Assembly (NCBI RefSeq): GCF_003703475.1
Contig: NZ_RDQM01000001.1
Coordinates: 83,044 to 147,043 of the forward strand
Direction: 5' to 3'
Length of the DNA: 64,000 nt
Origin: Allofranklinella schreckenbergeri
Lineage (GTDB): Bacteria; Pseudomonadota; Gammaproteobacteria; Burkholderiales; Burkholderiaceae_C
Of this stretch, positions 18,458 to 27,183 are shown piece by piece. The position numbers and the translations under genes are program-made. The stretch's first letter is position 1; every line of letters starts with the position of its first letter. Below the pieces are notes generated by a model. The model did no database searches, was not told where the DNA came from, and saw only the letters and a program-made list of their open reading frames with translations.

Positions 18458-19485
18458 GCTTTTTTCCCTTCATTTTTTTGCAGGTGCAGCAGCATCAGCT
18501 TGGAGAGCGCCAGCACGACAAAGGTGATGAAAAACAGCAAGGCCCCCAGGTAGAACAGCGACGCCTGGTGCAGCCCTTCGGCCGCTTCGGCAAACTCGTT
18601 GGCCAGCGTGGCCGTGATGCTGGAAGACGGGTCGAACAACGACGCCGACAGTTGCGCCACGTTGCCGATCACGAAGGTCACCGCCATGGTTTCGCCCAGC
18701 GCGCGGCCCAGCCCGAGCATGATGCCGCCCACCACCCCGGCTTTGGTGTAGGGCAGCACCACCTTCCACATCACCTCCCAGGTGGTGGAGCCCAGGCCGT
18801 AGGCCGACTCTTTCAGCAAAGCGGGCGTGACTTCAAACACATCGCGCATCACCGAGGCGATGTAGGGAATGATCATGATGGCCAGGATGACGCCCGCAGG
18901 CAGCAGGCCAATGCCCATCGGCACGCCATCAAACAACGCGCCCAGCAAGGGCACGCCGCCGAACACGGCTTGCAGCGGTTTTTGGAAATATTCCACCAGG
19001 ATCGGCCCAAAGACCATCAACCCCCACATGCCATAGACGATCGAAGGCACAGCCGCGAGCAATTCGATCGCCGTGCCCAAAGGACGCTTGAGCCAGGGCG
19101 GCGACAGCTCCGTCAAGAACAGTGCAATGCCAAAGCTGACGGGCACGGCAATCAGCAGCGCGATAAACGAGGTCGCCAGCGTGCCGTAAATCATGGAAAG
19201 GCCGCCAAACTGCTCCATGACGGGATCCCACTCCGCATCAAAAAGAAAGCCCAGGCCAAATGCCTTGATCGCGGGCCATGCAGAGATCAGCAAAGACACC
19301 ATGATGCCCGCCAGCACCACCAGCGTCAGCACGGCGGCGCCTTGGGCCAGGACGCCAAAAACCAGATCGGGAACCTTGTTGATCTTGCGCTCGGGGGGCT
19401 GGGCGCTCCCTTGGGGGTGTGCCTGCTCGGGGCGCAGGGTATTGGGGGGTGTGGTGGTAGTTGGCATTGCCAGGACTTCAGACAT
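18454..19485 (-). CDS. pstC: Phosphate ABC transporter permease PstC
   Basis: The start at 19485 ([15 protein letters not shown]) gives 343 residues; the next ATG at 19467 is an alternative. An unstructured Pro/Thr-rich N-terminus is followed by about six membrane segments and the PstC motifs [36 protein letters not shown] and [18 protein letters not shown]. It pairs with PstA in the Pst phosphate uptake complex. It is separated from pstS by 93 bases that hold a long stem-loop. Confidence 0.95.
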   Translation of the reverse strand: MSEVLAMPTTTTPPNTLRPEQAHPQGSAQPPERKINKVPDLVFGVLAQGAAVLTLVVLAGIMVSLLISAWPAIKAFGLGFLFDAEWDPVMEQFGGLSMIYGTLATSFIALLIAVPVSFGIALFLTELSPPWLKRPLGTAIELLAAVPSIVYGMWGLMVFGPILVEYFQKPLQAVFGGVPLLGALFDGVPMGIGLLPAGVILAIMIIPYIASVMRDVFEVTPALLKESAYGLGSTTWEVMWKVVLPYTKAGVVGGIMLGLGRALGETMAVTFVIGNVAQLSASLFDPSSSITATLANEFAEAAEGLHQASLFYLGALLFFITFVVLALSKLMLLHLQKNEGKKA

Positions 19486-19525
19486 AGGGCCAATCCCTTG
19501 GGTATGGTGGTCGGTCAAAGACGCA

Positions 19526-19570
19526 GCCAAGGGCGATAACGTGGGCATACCCCACGCTATCGCCCTTGGC
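19526..19570 (-). promoter_or_regulatory. Intercistronic stem-loop between pstS and pstC
   Basis: GCCAAGGGCGATA pairs with TATCGCCCTTGGC, with an inner GTGGG/CCCAC stem: a long, nearly perfect hairpin right after the pstS stop. There is only a short T-rich stretch behind it. In binding-protein operons such hairpins protect the 5' mRNA or cause partial termination, so that PstS is made in excess over the membrane subunits; that role here is inferred. Confidence 0.7.
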
Positions 19571-19578
19571 AAATGGCC

Positions 19579-20616
19579 TTAGTTCCACTGGATCGCGTTA
19601 CCAGAAGCGTCCTTGATCGCTTCAGACCATTGCTTGCGGATCATGTCCTTGACGCTTTGCGGCAAGGCAACGTAATCCAGCTTGGCCGCGGCGGCATCGC
19701 CGTTTTGGTAGGCCCAATCAAAAAACTTCAGCGCCGCTGCCGCTTTGTCAGCCTTGTCTTGCTTGGCGTGCATCAGGATGTAAGTCGTCGTCGTGATGGG
19801 CCAGGAAGCCGCGCCGGGCTTGTTGTTGAGCACTTGGTAGAACGAGTTTTGCCAGTCGGCGCCTGCGGCCGCAGCCTTGAACGACTCTTCGCCGGGGTGC
19901 ACGAACTGGCCGTCCTTGTTTTGCAACTGCGCGTAGGAAATCTTGTTTTGCTTGGCGTAGGCATATTCCACGTAGCCAATGGAGCTGGGCAGGCGGCTGA
20001 CAAACGCGGCCACGCCTTCATTGCCCTTGCCGCCAGAGCCGGTGGGCCACTTCACGGCCGAGCCTTCGCCCACCTGGGTTTTCCAGGCCTCGCTGACCTG
20101 GCTGAGGTAGTTGGTAAAACCAAACGTCGTGCCCGAGCCGTCCGCACGGCGCACCACGGCGATCTTGTCATCTGGCAAGGCCAGATCGGGGTTCAGCGCC
20201 TTGATCGAAGCGTCGCTCCACTTCTCGATCTTGCCCAGATAGATATTGGCCAGCACCTCGCCGGTCAGGCGCAGCTTGCCCGGCTCCACCCCTTTGATAT
20301 TGACCACCGGCACGATGCCGCCAATCACCGTCGGGAACTGCACCAGCCCTTTGCTTTGCAGCACATCGTCCTTGAGCGGCGCGTCGGAAGCGCCGAAATC
20401 CACCGTCTTGGCTTCAATCTGGCGCAAGCCTGCACCGGAGCCGACGGATTGGTAATTGATGCGCACCTGGGTTGCGGCGTGGTAATCGGATGCCCACTTG
20501 GCATACACCGGAGCGGGAAAGCTCGCTCCCGCGCCATTGACATCCTGCGCAGCCACGGCGCCAACGGTTGCAGCCATCGCACAAGCGGCTACGGCACGGA
20601 AAACAAATCGATTCAT
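19579..20616 (-). CDS. pstS: Periplasmic phosphate-binding protein
   Basis: 345 residues with a clear Sec signal peptide (MNRFVFRAVAACAMAATVGA, cleavage after AVAA-Q). The mature protein starts with the PstS hallmark VNGAGASFPAPVYAKWASDY, followed by INYQSVGSGAGLRQI and the phosphate-binding VRRADGSGTTFGFTNYLSQV. It captures orthophosphate in the periplasm and delivers it to PstCAB. It is the first gene of the leftward pst-phoU-phoB operon and has a Pho box in front. Confidence 0.97.
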   Translation of the reverse strand: MNRFVFRAVAACAMAATVGAVAAQDVNGAGASFPAPVYAKWASDYHAATQVRINYQSVGSGAGLRQIEAKTVDFGASDAPLKDDVLQSKGLVQFPTVIGGIVPVVNIKGVEPGKLRLTGEVLANIYLGKIEKWSDASIKALNPDLALPDDKIAVVRRADGSGTTFGFTNYLSQVSEAWKTQVGEGSAVKWPTGSGGKGNEGVAAFVSRLPSSIGYVEYAYAKQNKISYAQLQNKDGQFVHPGEESFKAAAAGADWQNSFYQVLNNKPGAASWPITTTTYILMHAKQDKADKAAAALKFFDWAYQNGDAAAAKLDYVALPQSVKDMIRKQWSEAIKDASGNAIQWN

Positions 20617-20658
20617 GATGGGCCTCTTTCATCAGATAGGTCAGATGGACACATTCGC

Positions 20659-20692
20659 AATGTAAGAGACGTTTATGACGGCTTGATGACAA
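20659..20692 (-). promoter_or_regulatory. Pho box and -10 element of the pst operon
   Basis: On the - strand, TTGTCAT-CAAG-CCGTCAT (20692-20675): two 7-bp direct half-sites with an 11-bp repeat distance, close to the PhoB consensus CTGTCAT-N4-CTGTCAT. Ten bases downstream is TACATT (20664-20659), a suitable -10 element. This predicts PhoB-activated transcription of pstS through phoB, i.e. autoregulation of phoB. Confidence 0.8.
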
Positions 20693-20756
20693 CCCGACAC
20701 AAAAGAGACGCATGGGAGAGCGCCCCAATGCGCAACCGGGACACAAACACCCCATC

Positions 20757-20832
20757 TTCAAACCAAAGGAAAACGACAGCGAGTCCCAATTTGCCGAAAA
20801 AAGGCAATAATTTTGCCTATTGATTTAAAAAA
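20757..20832 (-). repeat. Dispersed AT-rich palindromic repeat, copy 7
   Basis: Read on the - strand: arm TTTAAATCAATAGGCAAAAT, core TTGCCTTTTTTCGGCAAATT (TTGCC/GGCAA stem), distal arm more diverged (TTTTCCTTTGGTTT). It lies between the pstS promoter and the nrdR stop. Confidence 0.75.
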
Positions 20833-20846
20833 TCAAGGCAACGCAA

Positions 20847-21317
20847 TCACTCAATGAGGCCACCCGTCGCGCTGCCGGCCTGCTCGATCAGGTTTTTGAA
20901 GGCGTCCAGATCGCCCACGCTGCGATACACGCTGCCATAGCGGATGTAGGCCACCTTATCCAGCTCTTGCAGCTCACGCATCACCGCTTCGCCAATCACG
21001 CGGGTGTCAATCTCGCGCTTGCCCAGTCCCAGCAAATGCAGCTCAATGCGGGCGATGGCGTCGTCCACATCCTGGGTTTTCACGGGGCGCTTGCGCAGCG
21101 CCAGGTTGATGGATTCGCGCAATTTCTGCTTTTGGTATTCAACGCGGCGTCCATCGCTTTTCACCACGGCGGGCATCATCACTTCAGCCCGCTCATACGT
21201 GGTAAAGCGCCTGTCACAGGCACTGCATTGCCTGCGCCTGCGGATGCTGGTGTTGTCATCCGCCAGGCGCGTCTCGACGACCTGGGTTGCCTCGCTTGCG
21301 CAAAAGGGGCATTTCAT
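20847..21317 (-). CDS. nrdR: Transcriptional repressor NrdR
   Basis: 156 residues, the usual size. The N-terminal zinc ribbon has C3, C6, C31 and C34 ([19 protein letters not shown]). The ATP-cone domain starts near residue 49 ([20 protein letters not shown]). NrdR binds NrdR boxes and represses ribonucleotide reductase genes in response to ATP/dATP. It starts 46 bases after glyA and is probably cotranscribed; glyA-nrdR adjacency is common in Proteobacteria. Confidence 0.96.
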   Translation of the reverse strand: MKCPFCASEATQVVETRLADDNTSIRRRRQCSACDRRFTTYERAEVMMPAVVKSDGRRVEYQKQKLRESINLALRKRPVKTQDVDDAIARIELHLLGLGKREIDTRVIGEAVMRELQELDKVAYIRYGSVYRSVGDLDAFKNLIEQAGSATGGLIE

Positions 21318-21363
21318 AGGTCATCGTCCCGTTGTGCCATCCGTTCCAGCAGGAAGGGGCAGG

Positions 21364-22608
21364 TCAACCGTAAACAGGGAAACGGTACGTCAGCTCATGC
21401 ACCTTCTCACGCACCCGGGCAATGTGGTTGGCGTCGCCGGGGTTGTCCAGCACATCGGCAATCAGGTTGGCGGTGATGAAAGCTTCCTCATCCTTGAAGC
21501 CGCGCGTGGTCATGGCGGGCGTGCCGACGCGGATGCCGCTGGTGACCATGGGCTTTTCCGGATCTTTCGGAATGGCGTTTTTGTTCACCGTCATGTGCGC
21601 CTCACCCAGCACGCGCTCGGCTTCCTTGCCGGTGATGTTCTTGGCGCGCAGATCGATCAAGGCCAGGTGGCTTTGCGTGCGGCCGCTGACGATGCGCAGG
21701 CCGCGCTCGGCCAGCACGTTGGTGAGAATGTTGGCGTTGCTGAGCACCTGCTGCTGGTAGGTCTTGAAGGCGGGCTGCAAGGCCTCCAGGAAAGCCACGG
21801 CCTTGGCGGCGATGACGTGCATCAGCGGGCCGCCTTGCAGGCCGGGGAACACGGCGCTGTTAATGGCTTTCTCGTGCTCCTGCTTGCACAAAATGATGCC
21901 ACCGCGCGGGCCGCGCAGGCTCTTGTGGGTGGTGGAAGTCACCACATCGGCATGCGGCACCGGGTTGGGATACACCCCAGCTGCAACCAGACCCGCATAG
22001 TGGGCCATGTCCACCATGAAAATAGCGCCCACGGCCTTGGCCACTTTGGCAAAGCGCTCGAAATCGATGTGCAGGCTGTAGGCCGACGCACCGGCAATGA
22101 TGAGCTTGGGCTTGTGCTCATGCGCCAAGCGCTCCATCTCGTCGTAATCGATCTCCTCCTCCTCGTTGAGGCCGTAAGGAACAACGTTGAACCATTTGCC
22201 GCTCATGTTCAGGGGCATGCCGTGCGTCAAATGTCCGCCCTCAGCCAGATTCAAGCCCATGACGGTGTCGCCCGGTTTGAGGAAGGCCAGGAACACGGCC
22301 TGGTTGGCCGAAGCCCCGCAATGGGGCTGCACGTTGGCCGCTTCCGCGCCGAAGAGCTTTTTCACCCGTGCCAGCGCCAGTTCCTCGGCAATATCCACGT
22401 ACTCGCAGCCGCCGTAATAGCGTCGACCGGGGTAACCCTCGGCGTATTTGTTGGTCAACTGCGTGCCTTGCGCCCACATGACGGCGGGCGAGGCATAGTT
22501 TTCGCTGGCGATCAACTCGATGTGCTCTTCCTGGCGCTTGTTCTCAGCCTGAATGGCGGCGAACAACTCGGGGTCGATCTGTTCGACCAGCAAATCGCGT
22601 GGGTACAT
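21364..22608 (-). CDS. glyA: Serine hydroxymethyltransferase
   Basis: 414 residues. The fold-type I PLP enzyme motifs are intact: [27 protein letters not shown], and the Schiff-base lysine K229 in [15 protein letters not shown]. It interconverts serine and glycine with tetrahydrofolate, the main source of one-carbon units. A hairpin plus T-rich tract lies between the upstream transglycosylase and the glyA start. No glycine riboswitch-like element is recognisable. Confidence 0.97.
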   Translation of the reverse strand: MYPRDLLVEQIDPELFAAIQAENKRQEEHIELIASENYASPAVMWAQGTQLTNKYAEGYPGRRYYGGCEYVDIAEELALARVKKLFGAEAANVQPHCGASANQAVFLAFLKPGDTVMGLNLAEGGHLTHGMPLNMSGKWFNVVPYGLNEEEEIDYDEMERLAHEHKPKLIIAGASAYSLHIDFERFAKVAKAVGAIFMVDMAHYAGLVAAGVYPNPVPHADVVTSTTHKSLRGPRGGIILCKQEHEKAINSAVFPGLQGGPLMHVIAAKAVAFLEALQPAFKTYQQQVLSNANILTNVLAERGLRIVSGRTQSHLALIDLRAKNITGKEAERVLGEAHMTVNKNAIPKDPEKPMVTSGIRVGTPAMTTRGFKDEEAFITANLIADVLDNPGDANHIARVREKVHELTYRFPVYG

Positions 22609-22622
22609 GGTGACAATCCTTG

Positions 22623-22675
22623 AGGGGAAACAAAACTACAAGACCGCCTCGCATCACAGCAGAGACGGTCTCTTG
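22623..22675 (-). terminator. Hairpin with T-rich tail between transglycosylase gene and glyA
   Basis: On the - strand, CAAGAGACCG (22675-22666) pairs, with a 2-base bulge, with CGGTCTTG (22646-22639), followed by TAGTTTTGTTTCC. It ends about 15 bases before the glyA ATG. It may terminate the upstream gene or act as a glyA leader attenuator; which one cannot be told. Confidence 0.5.
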
Positions 22676-22748
22676 CAACGACATGCCAGCCTCTAACTAA
22701 GAAGAAGAGCCTGGCGCGGGGGCGCTAGTGTAACGGACTTGTTGCCGC

Positions 22749-23684
22749 TCACTGTGTGGCCTGCGGCGCGGCGCCTTCAGCGCCGGAATGGGCCAGCAGC
22801 TGCGCATGGCTCTTGCCTTTCTCGACCAACGCCGCAAGATCGCCCAGCGCCGCATCCACCGGCTGAATCTTGGAGCCTTGCGCCTGCGCGGCCTGCTTGG
22901 CCAGCGCTTTGCCGACATGGAGCTGTGGCTCGCCCGAGCGCTTGGCTTGCGCCAGCTTGAAGTCGCGCGAGAGCACCTTGGCGGAATTGCGCGTGGCTTC
23001 TTTCAAATCCTCGTGCACGGCCAGCACTTTGCTGGAATAGCCTCCGTCGTTAGGCAGTTTGGCCGCACCCACGTAGCACACCAGGCCCGCCTGCACACCG
23101 CCAAAGCGGGTGATGCAATCTTTCAAAATCAGCGAGCCGACTTGCATATTGCTGACCGGATCAAAAGCGGCCAACGTACCGCCAAAGTGCTGGTACTTTT
23201 CTTCGTGTACGCGCGTCATCACCTGCATCAGGCCCTGCGCGCCTACCGAGCTTTGCGCATAGGGGTTAAAGCGCGACTCAATGGCCATGACCGACAGGAT
23301 GAGCTTCGGATCCAGCCCGCGTTTTTCCCCTAATTGGTACGCCTGGGCGACCAAGGCCCCCAAAGGCTCTGGCGCGACCTTGTATTTACGGCTCAGCCAG
23401 AACACGGCGGCGGCCTGCTCCTCTGTCAACTCCAAAGGATCGACGGCAGTGACGCGATCCAGCGCAGCAGGCTCAATGTCCAGCGAGGCGGCCGCCACTT
23501 TGCGTTCGTACAAACGGTCGTACAGCCATTGCTCGCCTTGCGCCAACAAATCGGGGTGGCTATAGGCTGCCAGCGCCAGCGATACCGCCAACGCGCCAGC
23601 CAAGATCAATGCATGCTTTGCCAGGGAAGCCACACCTTGCGCCGCAAAGCGCAAACCCGTAACCAACATGGTGAGAAAAGACAT
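22749..23684 (-). CDS. Membrane-anchored lytic transglycosylase (SLT domain)
   Basis: The start at 23684 (MSFLTMLVTGLRF) has GGAGAA five bases upstream and gives 311 residues; an ATG at 23747 has no such site. An N-terminal hydrophobic helix (about 22-41, LAKHALILAGALAVSLALAA) anchors or exports it. The SLT domain has catalytic E136 in SVMAIESRFNPYAQSSVGAQ, then GLMQVM. It cleaves peptidoglycan glycan strands to 1,6-anhydro ends. The C-terminal 90 residues are Ala/Lys/Gln-rich and lack a known fold. Upstream lies a separate promoter-terminator cassette. Confidence 0.9.
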   Translation of the reverse strand: MSFLTMLVTGLRFAAQGVASLAKHALILAGALAVSLALAAYSHPDLLAQGEQWLYDRLYERKVAAASLDIEPAALDRVTAVDPLELTEEQAAAVFWLSRKYKVAPEPLGALVAQAYQLGEKRGLDPKLILSVMAIESRFNPYAQSSVGAQGLMQVMTRVHEEKYQHFGGTLAAFDPVSNMQVGSLILKDCITRFGGVQAGLVCYVGAAKLPNDGGYSSKVLAVHEDLKEATRNSAKVLSRDFKLAQAKRSGEPQLHVGKALAKQAAQAQGSKIQPVDAALGDLAALVEKGKSHAQLLAHSGAEGAAPQATQ

Positions 23685-23826
23685 TTGTTCTCCATTGGGC
23701 GGCTGTGCCAATTCAGCCGCCGCTATTTCTTTTGAGCTGCACGCCACACCAGGGGCTTGCAGTTTGGCATAGGGGCTTCAAAAACCCACATCGCAGGGAA
23801 TTTCAACTGCTCCAGCTAGCGAGCTT

Positions 23827-23895
23827 AAAAAAACGCCCTCGTTTCTCGAGAGCGCATCCAAGTCGTCATGTTGCAGTGCACAAAAACAATGTGCG
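23827..23895 (-). ncRNA. Candidate short transcript (small RNA or attenuated leader)
   Basis: Just downstream of a good sigma70-type promoter, about 70 bases run into a strong intrinsic terminator. The 5' part forms a hairpin (GCACA/TGTGC, 23894-23878). The 3' part is CGCTCTCG-AGAAA-CGAGGGCG followed by TTTTTTT (23854-23827). A 14-codon open frame (MTTWMRSRETRAFF) spans the terminator but has no ribosome site. It could be a stand-alone small RNA or a leader controlling the transglycosylase gene, whose start is about 143 bases further on. No known RNA family recognised. Confidence 0.5.
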
Positions 23896-23901
23896 AGCCG
23901 C

Positions 23902-23929
23902 ATTCTGCGATTTTTCAAATAGCCGTCAA
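23902..23929 (-). promoter_or_regulatory. Sigma70-type promoter for the short transcript
   Basis: On the - strand, TTGACG (23929-23924), a 16-base spacer rich in A/T, and CAGAAT (23907-23902). The predicted start is near 23895. Confidence 0.5.
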
Positions 23930-23946
23930 GACTATTTTTCAAAACT

Positions 23947-23999
23947 TTAATTCACAAAAGGAATAAAGATACATTTAAAACCCGCAAGGTTTCGCAAGA
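23947..23999 (+). repeat. Possible degenerate half-copy of the dispersed repeat
   Basis: AATTCACAAAAGGAATAAAG resembles the left arm and ACCCGCAAGGTTTCGCAAG resembles the core, but no right arm is visible. The rest of the 423-base gap between the transglycosylase and dnaQ (23685-24107) holds only the short-transcript cassette and, at 24087-24102, CCGC-AGT-GCGG followed by six T on the + strand, too weak to call. Confidence 0.35.
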
Positions 24000-24107
24000 G
24001 CATCTTCTAACCTTATGTTTTTTCCTTCATTTCTCCAAAAGCACAAAAAGTTACGCTCTTGAACAATACACGGCGCTGCGCATCCGCCGCAGTGCGGTTT
24101 TTTCACG

Positions 24108-24830
24108 TCAGTTGGGCGCTGCCTCAGCCGTGCGCCATAGCGCCTGGCCGCCACAATCCTTATCCAGCCCCTGCAAAACCGCCTCATGCGCAGCCAGCTC
24201 GTCAGCGTTGGCATACACCACATCCAGCACGACGGCGCGCAGGTCGATTTGCGGCGTTTCCGCCACCACCTCCTCCTTTTCGCTTTCCGCCGTTTCATCC
24301 AGCAGCAAGGCGTTTTGGCCGCGCGTGAGGTGCAAATAGGCTTGCGCCAGCAGCTCGGAGTCCAGCAACGCGCCGTGCAGACTGCGGCTGGACGTGTCAA
24401 TGCCAAAGCGGTCGCACAGGGCATCCAGCGAGTTGCGCTTACCGGGGAAGATGGTGCGCGCCAGCAGCAAGCTGTCGGTAATGGATTGCACATGGCTGGC
24501 CAGCGGCGCCTGGCCGGCCAGCTTCAGTTCGTTGTCCAGAAAGGCCACGTCAAAGGCCGCGTTATGGATGATGAGCTCAGCGCCAGCGATGAAATCCAGG
24601 ATTTGCCCAACGCAGGCTTCAAAACGCGGCTTATCGCTGAGAAATTGCGACGTGATGCCATGCACGCGCAGCGCGTCGGGGTGGCTCTCGCGATCCACCT
24701 TGAAATACAAGTGCAAGTGGCGGCCTGTGAGCTGGCGATTGACCAACTCCACGCAACCCAATTCGATGACGCGATCACCCTCGGCGACGGACAGGCCCGT
24801 CGTCTCCGTATCCAGAATAATTTGACGCAT
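24108..24830 (-). CDS. dnaQ: DNA polymerase III epsilon subunit (proofreading exonuclease)
   Basis: The start at 24830 (MRQIILDTETTG) gives 240 residues. DEDDh exonuclease motifs: D7 and E9 (ILDTETTG), HNAAFD (89-94), and H152/D157 (SLHGALLDSEL). The C-terminal tail is expected to bind the polymerase alpha subunit. It provides 3'-5' proofreading in the replicase. The gene stands alone between two leftward genes; rnhA, its usual partner in enterobacteria, is not adjacent. Confidence 0.95.
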   Translation of the reverse strand: MRQIILDTETTGLSVAEGDRVIELGCVELVNRQLTGRHLHLYFKVDRESHPDALRVHGITSQFLSDKPRFEACVGQILDFIAGAELIIHNAAFDVAFLDNELKLAGQAPLASHVQSITDSLLLARTIFPGKRNSLDALCDRFGIDTSSRSLHGALLDSELLAQAYLHLTRGQNALLLDETAESEKEEVVAETPQIDLRAVVLDVVYANADELAAHEAVLQGLDKDCGGQALWRTAEAAPN

Positions 24831-25014
24831 AGCGGCTTTGCGGTATCCAAAATGACAAGCGCAGCAGGGTAGCACGGGTGCGCCGCCAAGAGGCTGCTGC
24901 GCCCTGCCCTGGCGTTGTCAGCACTGCTTATGCCGCTTTGCCATCAACCCCCGCAATGCTTTCGATGTGCTGCGCCAGGCACCAAAAGCACACGAAATTG
25001 ACCGACAACGGCGA

Positions 25015-25779
25015 TCAGCGCGCCCCAGGCAACCGCCCCGCATCGGCCACCACCACACGGCGCGCGCCGTTGAAGCGCGATTGCCAATAGGCTTTTTCCA
25101 TGCTCTCGACACGGATGCGCGAGCCAGCGCGCGGCGAGTGGATGAAGCGCCCCTCGCCAATGTAAATACCCACGTGGCTGTATTGGCGGCGCATGGTGTT
25201 GAAGAACACCAGATCGCCGGGCTTGAGCTCGGATTTGCTGATCTTCGTGGTCGCATGCGCCTGCTCCACGGCGCGGCGCGGCAAGCGCAGGCCCACGGAG
25301 CGCTCGTACAAAGAGAGCACGAAGCCGCTGCAATCAAAGCCGCCTTCCATCGAGCTTTTGCCATAGGAATAGGGCTTGCCCAAATACCCCATGGCCGTGA
25401 GCACCACGTCGGACATCATCAACGTCTGCTCATCAAACAGGCGATTCTGGGCTTTGCCGCCCAAGCCATAGCTGCTCTGCCCTTGCTCCAGCGCGTAATT
25501 AGGCTGCTGCGGCAGCGCCAAGGCTTCGGGCTGGCCCGCTTCAGGCAGGCGGCGGTTGGTGAACAGCAACTGCCGCGCACCCATGAAATGGCCCAAGGCG
25601 TCAGCACTGCCCACATCTGCGCCCTGCGCTGGCGCTGCACGGCTTGCGATAAAGCCGCTCAACGCATCGCCCGCTTCGCTCCCAGGGCTGGCCTGCGCGG
25701 CGGAGAACACAAGGGGCAATGCCATGCCCACACAGAGCGAGCCCAAAAGCGACCGAGGGATAAAGCGATAGCGATTCAT
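25015..25779 (-). CDS. NlpC/P60-family cell-wall hydrolase (C40 peptidase), exported
   Basis: 254 residues with a signal peptide (LLGSLCVGMALPLVFSAAQA, cleavage near 30). A low-complexity region of about 90 residues precedes the C-terminal NlpC/P60 domain. Catalytic C150 (GGFDCSGFVLSLY), H202 (YSHVGIYIGEG) and H214 (RFIHSPRAGSRI) are present. Such enzymes cut D-Glu-gamma-mDAP or related peptide bonds in peptidoglycan and act in the periplasm during growth and cell separation. It is divergent from the isochorismatase-like gene. Confidence 0.92.
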   Translation of the reverse strand: MNRYRFIPRSLLGSLCVGMALPLVFSAAQASPGSEAGDALSGFIASRAAPAQGADVGSADALGHFMGARQLLFTNRRLPEAGQPEALALPQQPNYALEQGQSSYGLGGKAQNRLFDEQTLMMSDVVLTAMGYLGKPYSYGKSSMEGGFDCSGFVLSLYERSVGLRLPRRAVEQAHATTKISKSELKPGDLVFFNTMRRQYSHVGIYIGEGRFIHSPRAGSRIRVESMEKAYWQSRFNGARRVVVADAGRLPGAR

Positions 25780-26150
25780 GAATCAAGCGTTGCACAGCAG
25801 CTAAACAAAGAGGCGAGGAGTTTCGCGTAAGTCCTTGATTTTGGCAAGAACTATAGCCTCTCCATCGCCCCGGCGCAGAAGCGTTGCATTTGAACACAAA
25901 TACTTCAGCTTGCACACAAAGAAAATGTAAATGCCATTGCTTTCTCACAAAGACTCCTTGGCGCAGCGCTTGAACCCCCAAATAATTACAAATCATCAAG
26001 CAACAAAAAATACATTTTTTGGCAAATACATAAATAGTTCAATTTTCTTATGATTTAGATAATCGAAGTATTGTGCCAAACTGTTCTAAGATCGCCGCCC
26101 TCACCGACTGCAAAACCCGCCCATTCACACAAACCGACAGGAGACACCCC
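25780..26150. other. Divergent intergenic region containing repeat copy 8
   Basis: 371 bases between two divergent starts. Apart from repeat copy 8 and a clear Shine-Dalgarno (AGGAG) seven bases before the isochorismatase-like start, I see no gene. The stretch 25830-25980 is AT-richer than its neighbours and probably holds the promoter of the hydrolase. Confidence 0.5.
25984..26058 (+). repeat. Dispersed AT-rich palindromic repeat, copy 8
   Basis: Left arm AATTACAAATCATCAAGCAA, core TACATTTTTTGGCAAATACA (TTTTGGCA replaces TTTCGGCA), right arm TTCAATTTTCTTATGATTTA. One of only two copies lying between divergent genes. Confidence 0.75.
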
Positions 26151-26756
26151 ATGCTCATGCACGCCGAAGATGCCCAACTGGTACTGGTGGACTACCAAAC
26201 ACGGCTCATGCCCGTCATTGCCCAAGGCGAGCAGGCGCTGGCCAATGCCGTGCTGCTGGGCAAGCTGGCCGCGCTGTTTGACGTGCCCTGCTGGGGCACC
26301 GAGCAAAACCCCACGCGGCTGGGGCCCAACGCGCCCGAGGTCAAGGCGCTGTGCCGTCAGACGATTTCCAAAATGCACTTTGGCGCCTGTGCCGAACCGG
26401 CCCTGGTCGAAGCGCTGCGCCCCGCCCCGCCCGCGCCCAGCGGCAATGCGCGCAGCCTGCCCAAGCATTTGCAAAAGCCGCGCGTGCAAGCGCCGGTGCG
26501 CGAGCAAATCGTCATCGCGGGCTGCGAGGCGCATGTTTGCCTGCTGCAAACGGCGCTGGGTTTGCTGGAGGAGGAGTTCGAGGTTTGGGTGGTCACCGAT
26601 GCATGCAGCTCGCGCACCGAGCGTAACCGCGACGCCGCTTTTGACCGCCTGGCCGCCGCTGGCGCCGAGCTGGTGACGACTGAAATGGTGGCCTTTGAAT
26701 GGTGCGCCTCGGCCGAGAACCCGCGCTTCAAGGAGATGCTGGCGCTGGTCAAGTAA
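26151..26756 (+). CDS. Isochorismatase-family cysteine hydrolase
   Basis: The start at 26151 follows AGGAG by seven bases and gives 201 residues; an earlier in-frame start at 26073 lies in the promoter region. The catalytic triad of the family is visible: D14 (LVLVDYQTRL), K74 (TISKMHFGA) and C130 (VIAGCEAHVCLLQTAL). These enzymes hydrolyse vinyl ethers, nicotinamide or other amides, N-carbamoyl compounds and similar; the substrate is not deducible. It contains a Pro/Lys-rich insertion around 91-117. It is followed by repeat copy 9 and then the tctBA transporter genes. Confidence 0.88.
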   Translation: MLMHAEDAQLVLVDYQTRLMPVIAQGEQALANAVLLGKLAALFDVPCWGTEQNPTRLGPNAPEVKALCRQTISKMHFGACAEPALVEALRPAPPAPSGNARSLPKHLQKPRVQAPVREQIVIAGCEAHVCLLQTALGLLEEEFEVWVVTDACSSRTERNRDAAFDRLAAAGAELVTTEMVAFEWCASAENPRFKEMLALVK

Positions 26757-26830
26757 GCGCTTGCGCCAAGCCTTCAGCGCCTGTGCCAGGTGCAGTGCGG
26801 CATCGGCGCCGCACCTGGCCAAACGATCAA

Positions 26831-26906
26831 AACAAATCAAAGTGAAATCAATTTCAATACCATCATGCCAAAACACGGCATTTTTGTTTCTTTTTGATTT
26901 GCAATA
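26831..26906 (-). repeat. Dispersed AT-rich palindromic repeat, copy 9
   Basis: Read on the - strand: arm TTGCAAATCAAAAAGAAACA, core ATGCCGTGTTTTGGCATGAT, arm GATTTCACTTTGATTTGTTT. On the + strand the core gives ATGCC-AAAACAC-GGCAT followed by TTTTTGTTTCTTTTT, which is a credible intrinsic terminator for the isochorismatase-like gene. Confidence 0.85.
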
Positions 26907-27146
26907 AAAACAGGCGGCGCACCACAATCGCCCAGCACGGCGCTGCGCCGCCAGGCTTTGGCCCTGCCCGGGCAGGCCGCGAAAGCAGGAATTGGGCTTT
27001 TCCCGCTTCAAGACCCCTGCTCCAGCCTGCACAATGGCGCCCTTTGCGAACAAGGTGGTGGGTTGCCGCCCAAAGCGGGAGCGCTGTTCCGAGCCTTGAT
27101 GCCAGCGGGCAGCGGCTTGCCCAGCCCCAGCCAAAACGAGATCACA

Positions 27147-27168
27147 GCGCGCCCTGGCGCGCTTTTTT
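27147..27168 (+). terminator. Intrinsic terminator directly before tctB
   Basis: GCGCGC-CCTG-GCGCGC followed by six T. The T-run ends about 15 bases before the tctB ATG, and the tctB ribosome site (AGGAG) lies just after it. It is either the end of an upstream transcript or a tctB leader attenuator. The stem is all G-C and should be efficient. Confidence 0.75.
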
Positions 27169-27183
27169 CAGGAGATTTAACGC

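Larger units (their letters stand above)
26757..27183. other. Intergenic region before tctB
   Basis: 427 bases. It holds repeat copy 9 near its left end and a strong hairpin terminator at its right end. The 240 bases between have an open frame on the + strand without any domain pattern. No tctC gene or recognisable remnant is here, although a binding-protein gene often precedes tctB. Confidence 0.5.

Noticed and set aside
22609..22748. Glycine riboswitch upstream of glyA
   Set aside because: Only one bulged hairpin with a T-rich tail is visible; the paired aptamer architecture of glycine riboswitches is not.
26909..27146. A tctC remnant upstream of tctB
   Set aside because: The open frame here shows no signal peptide or Bug/TctC motifs.
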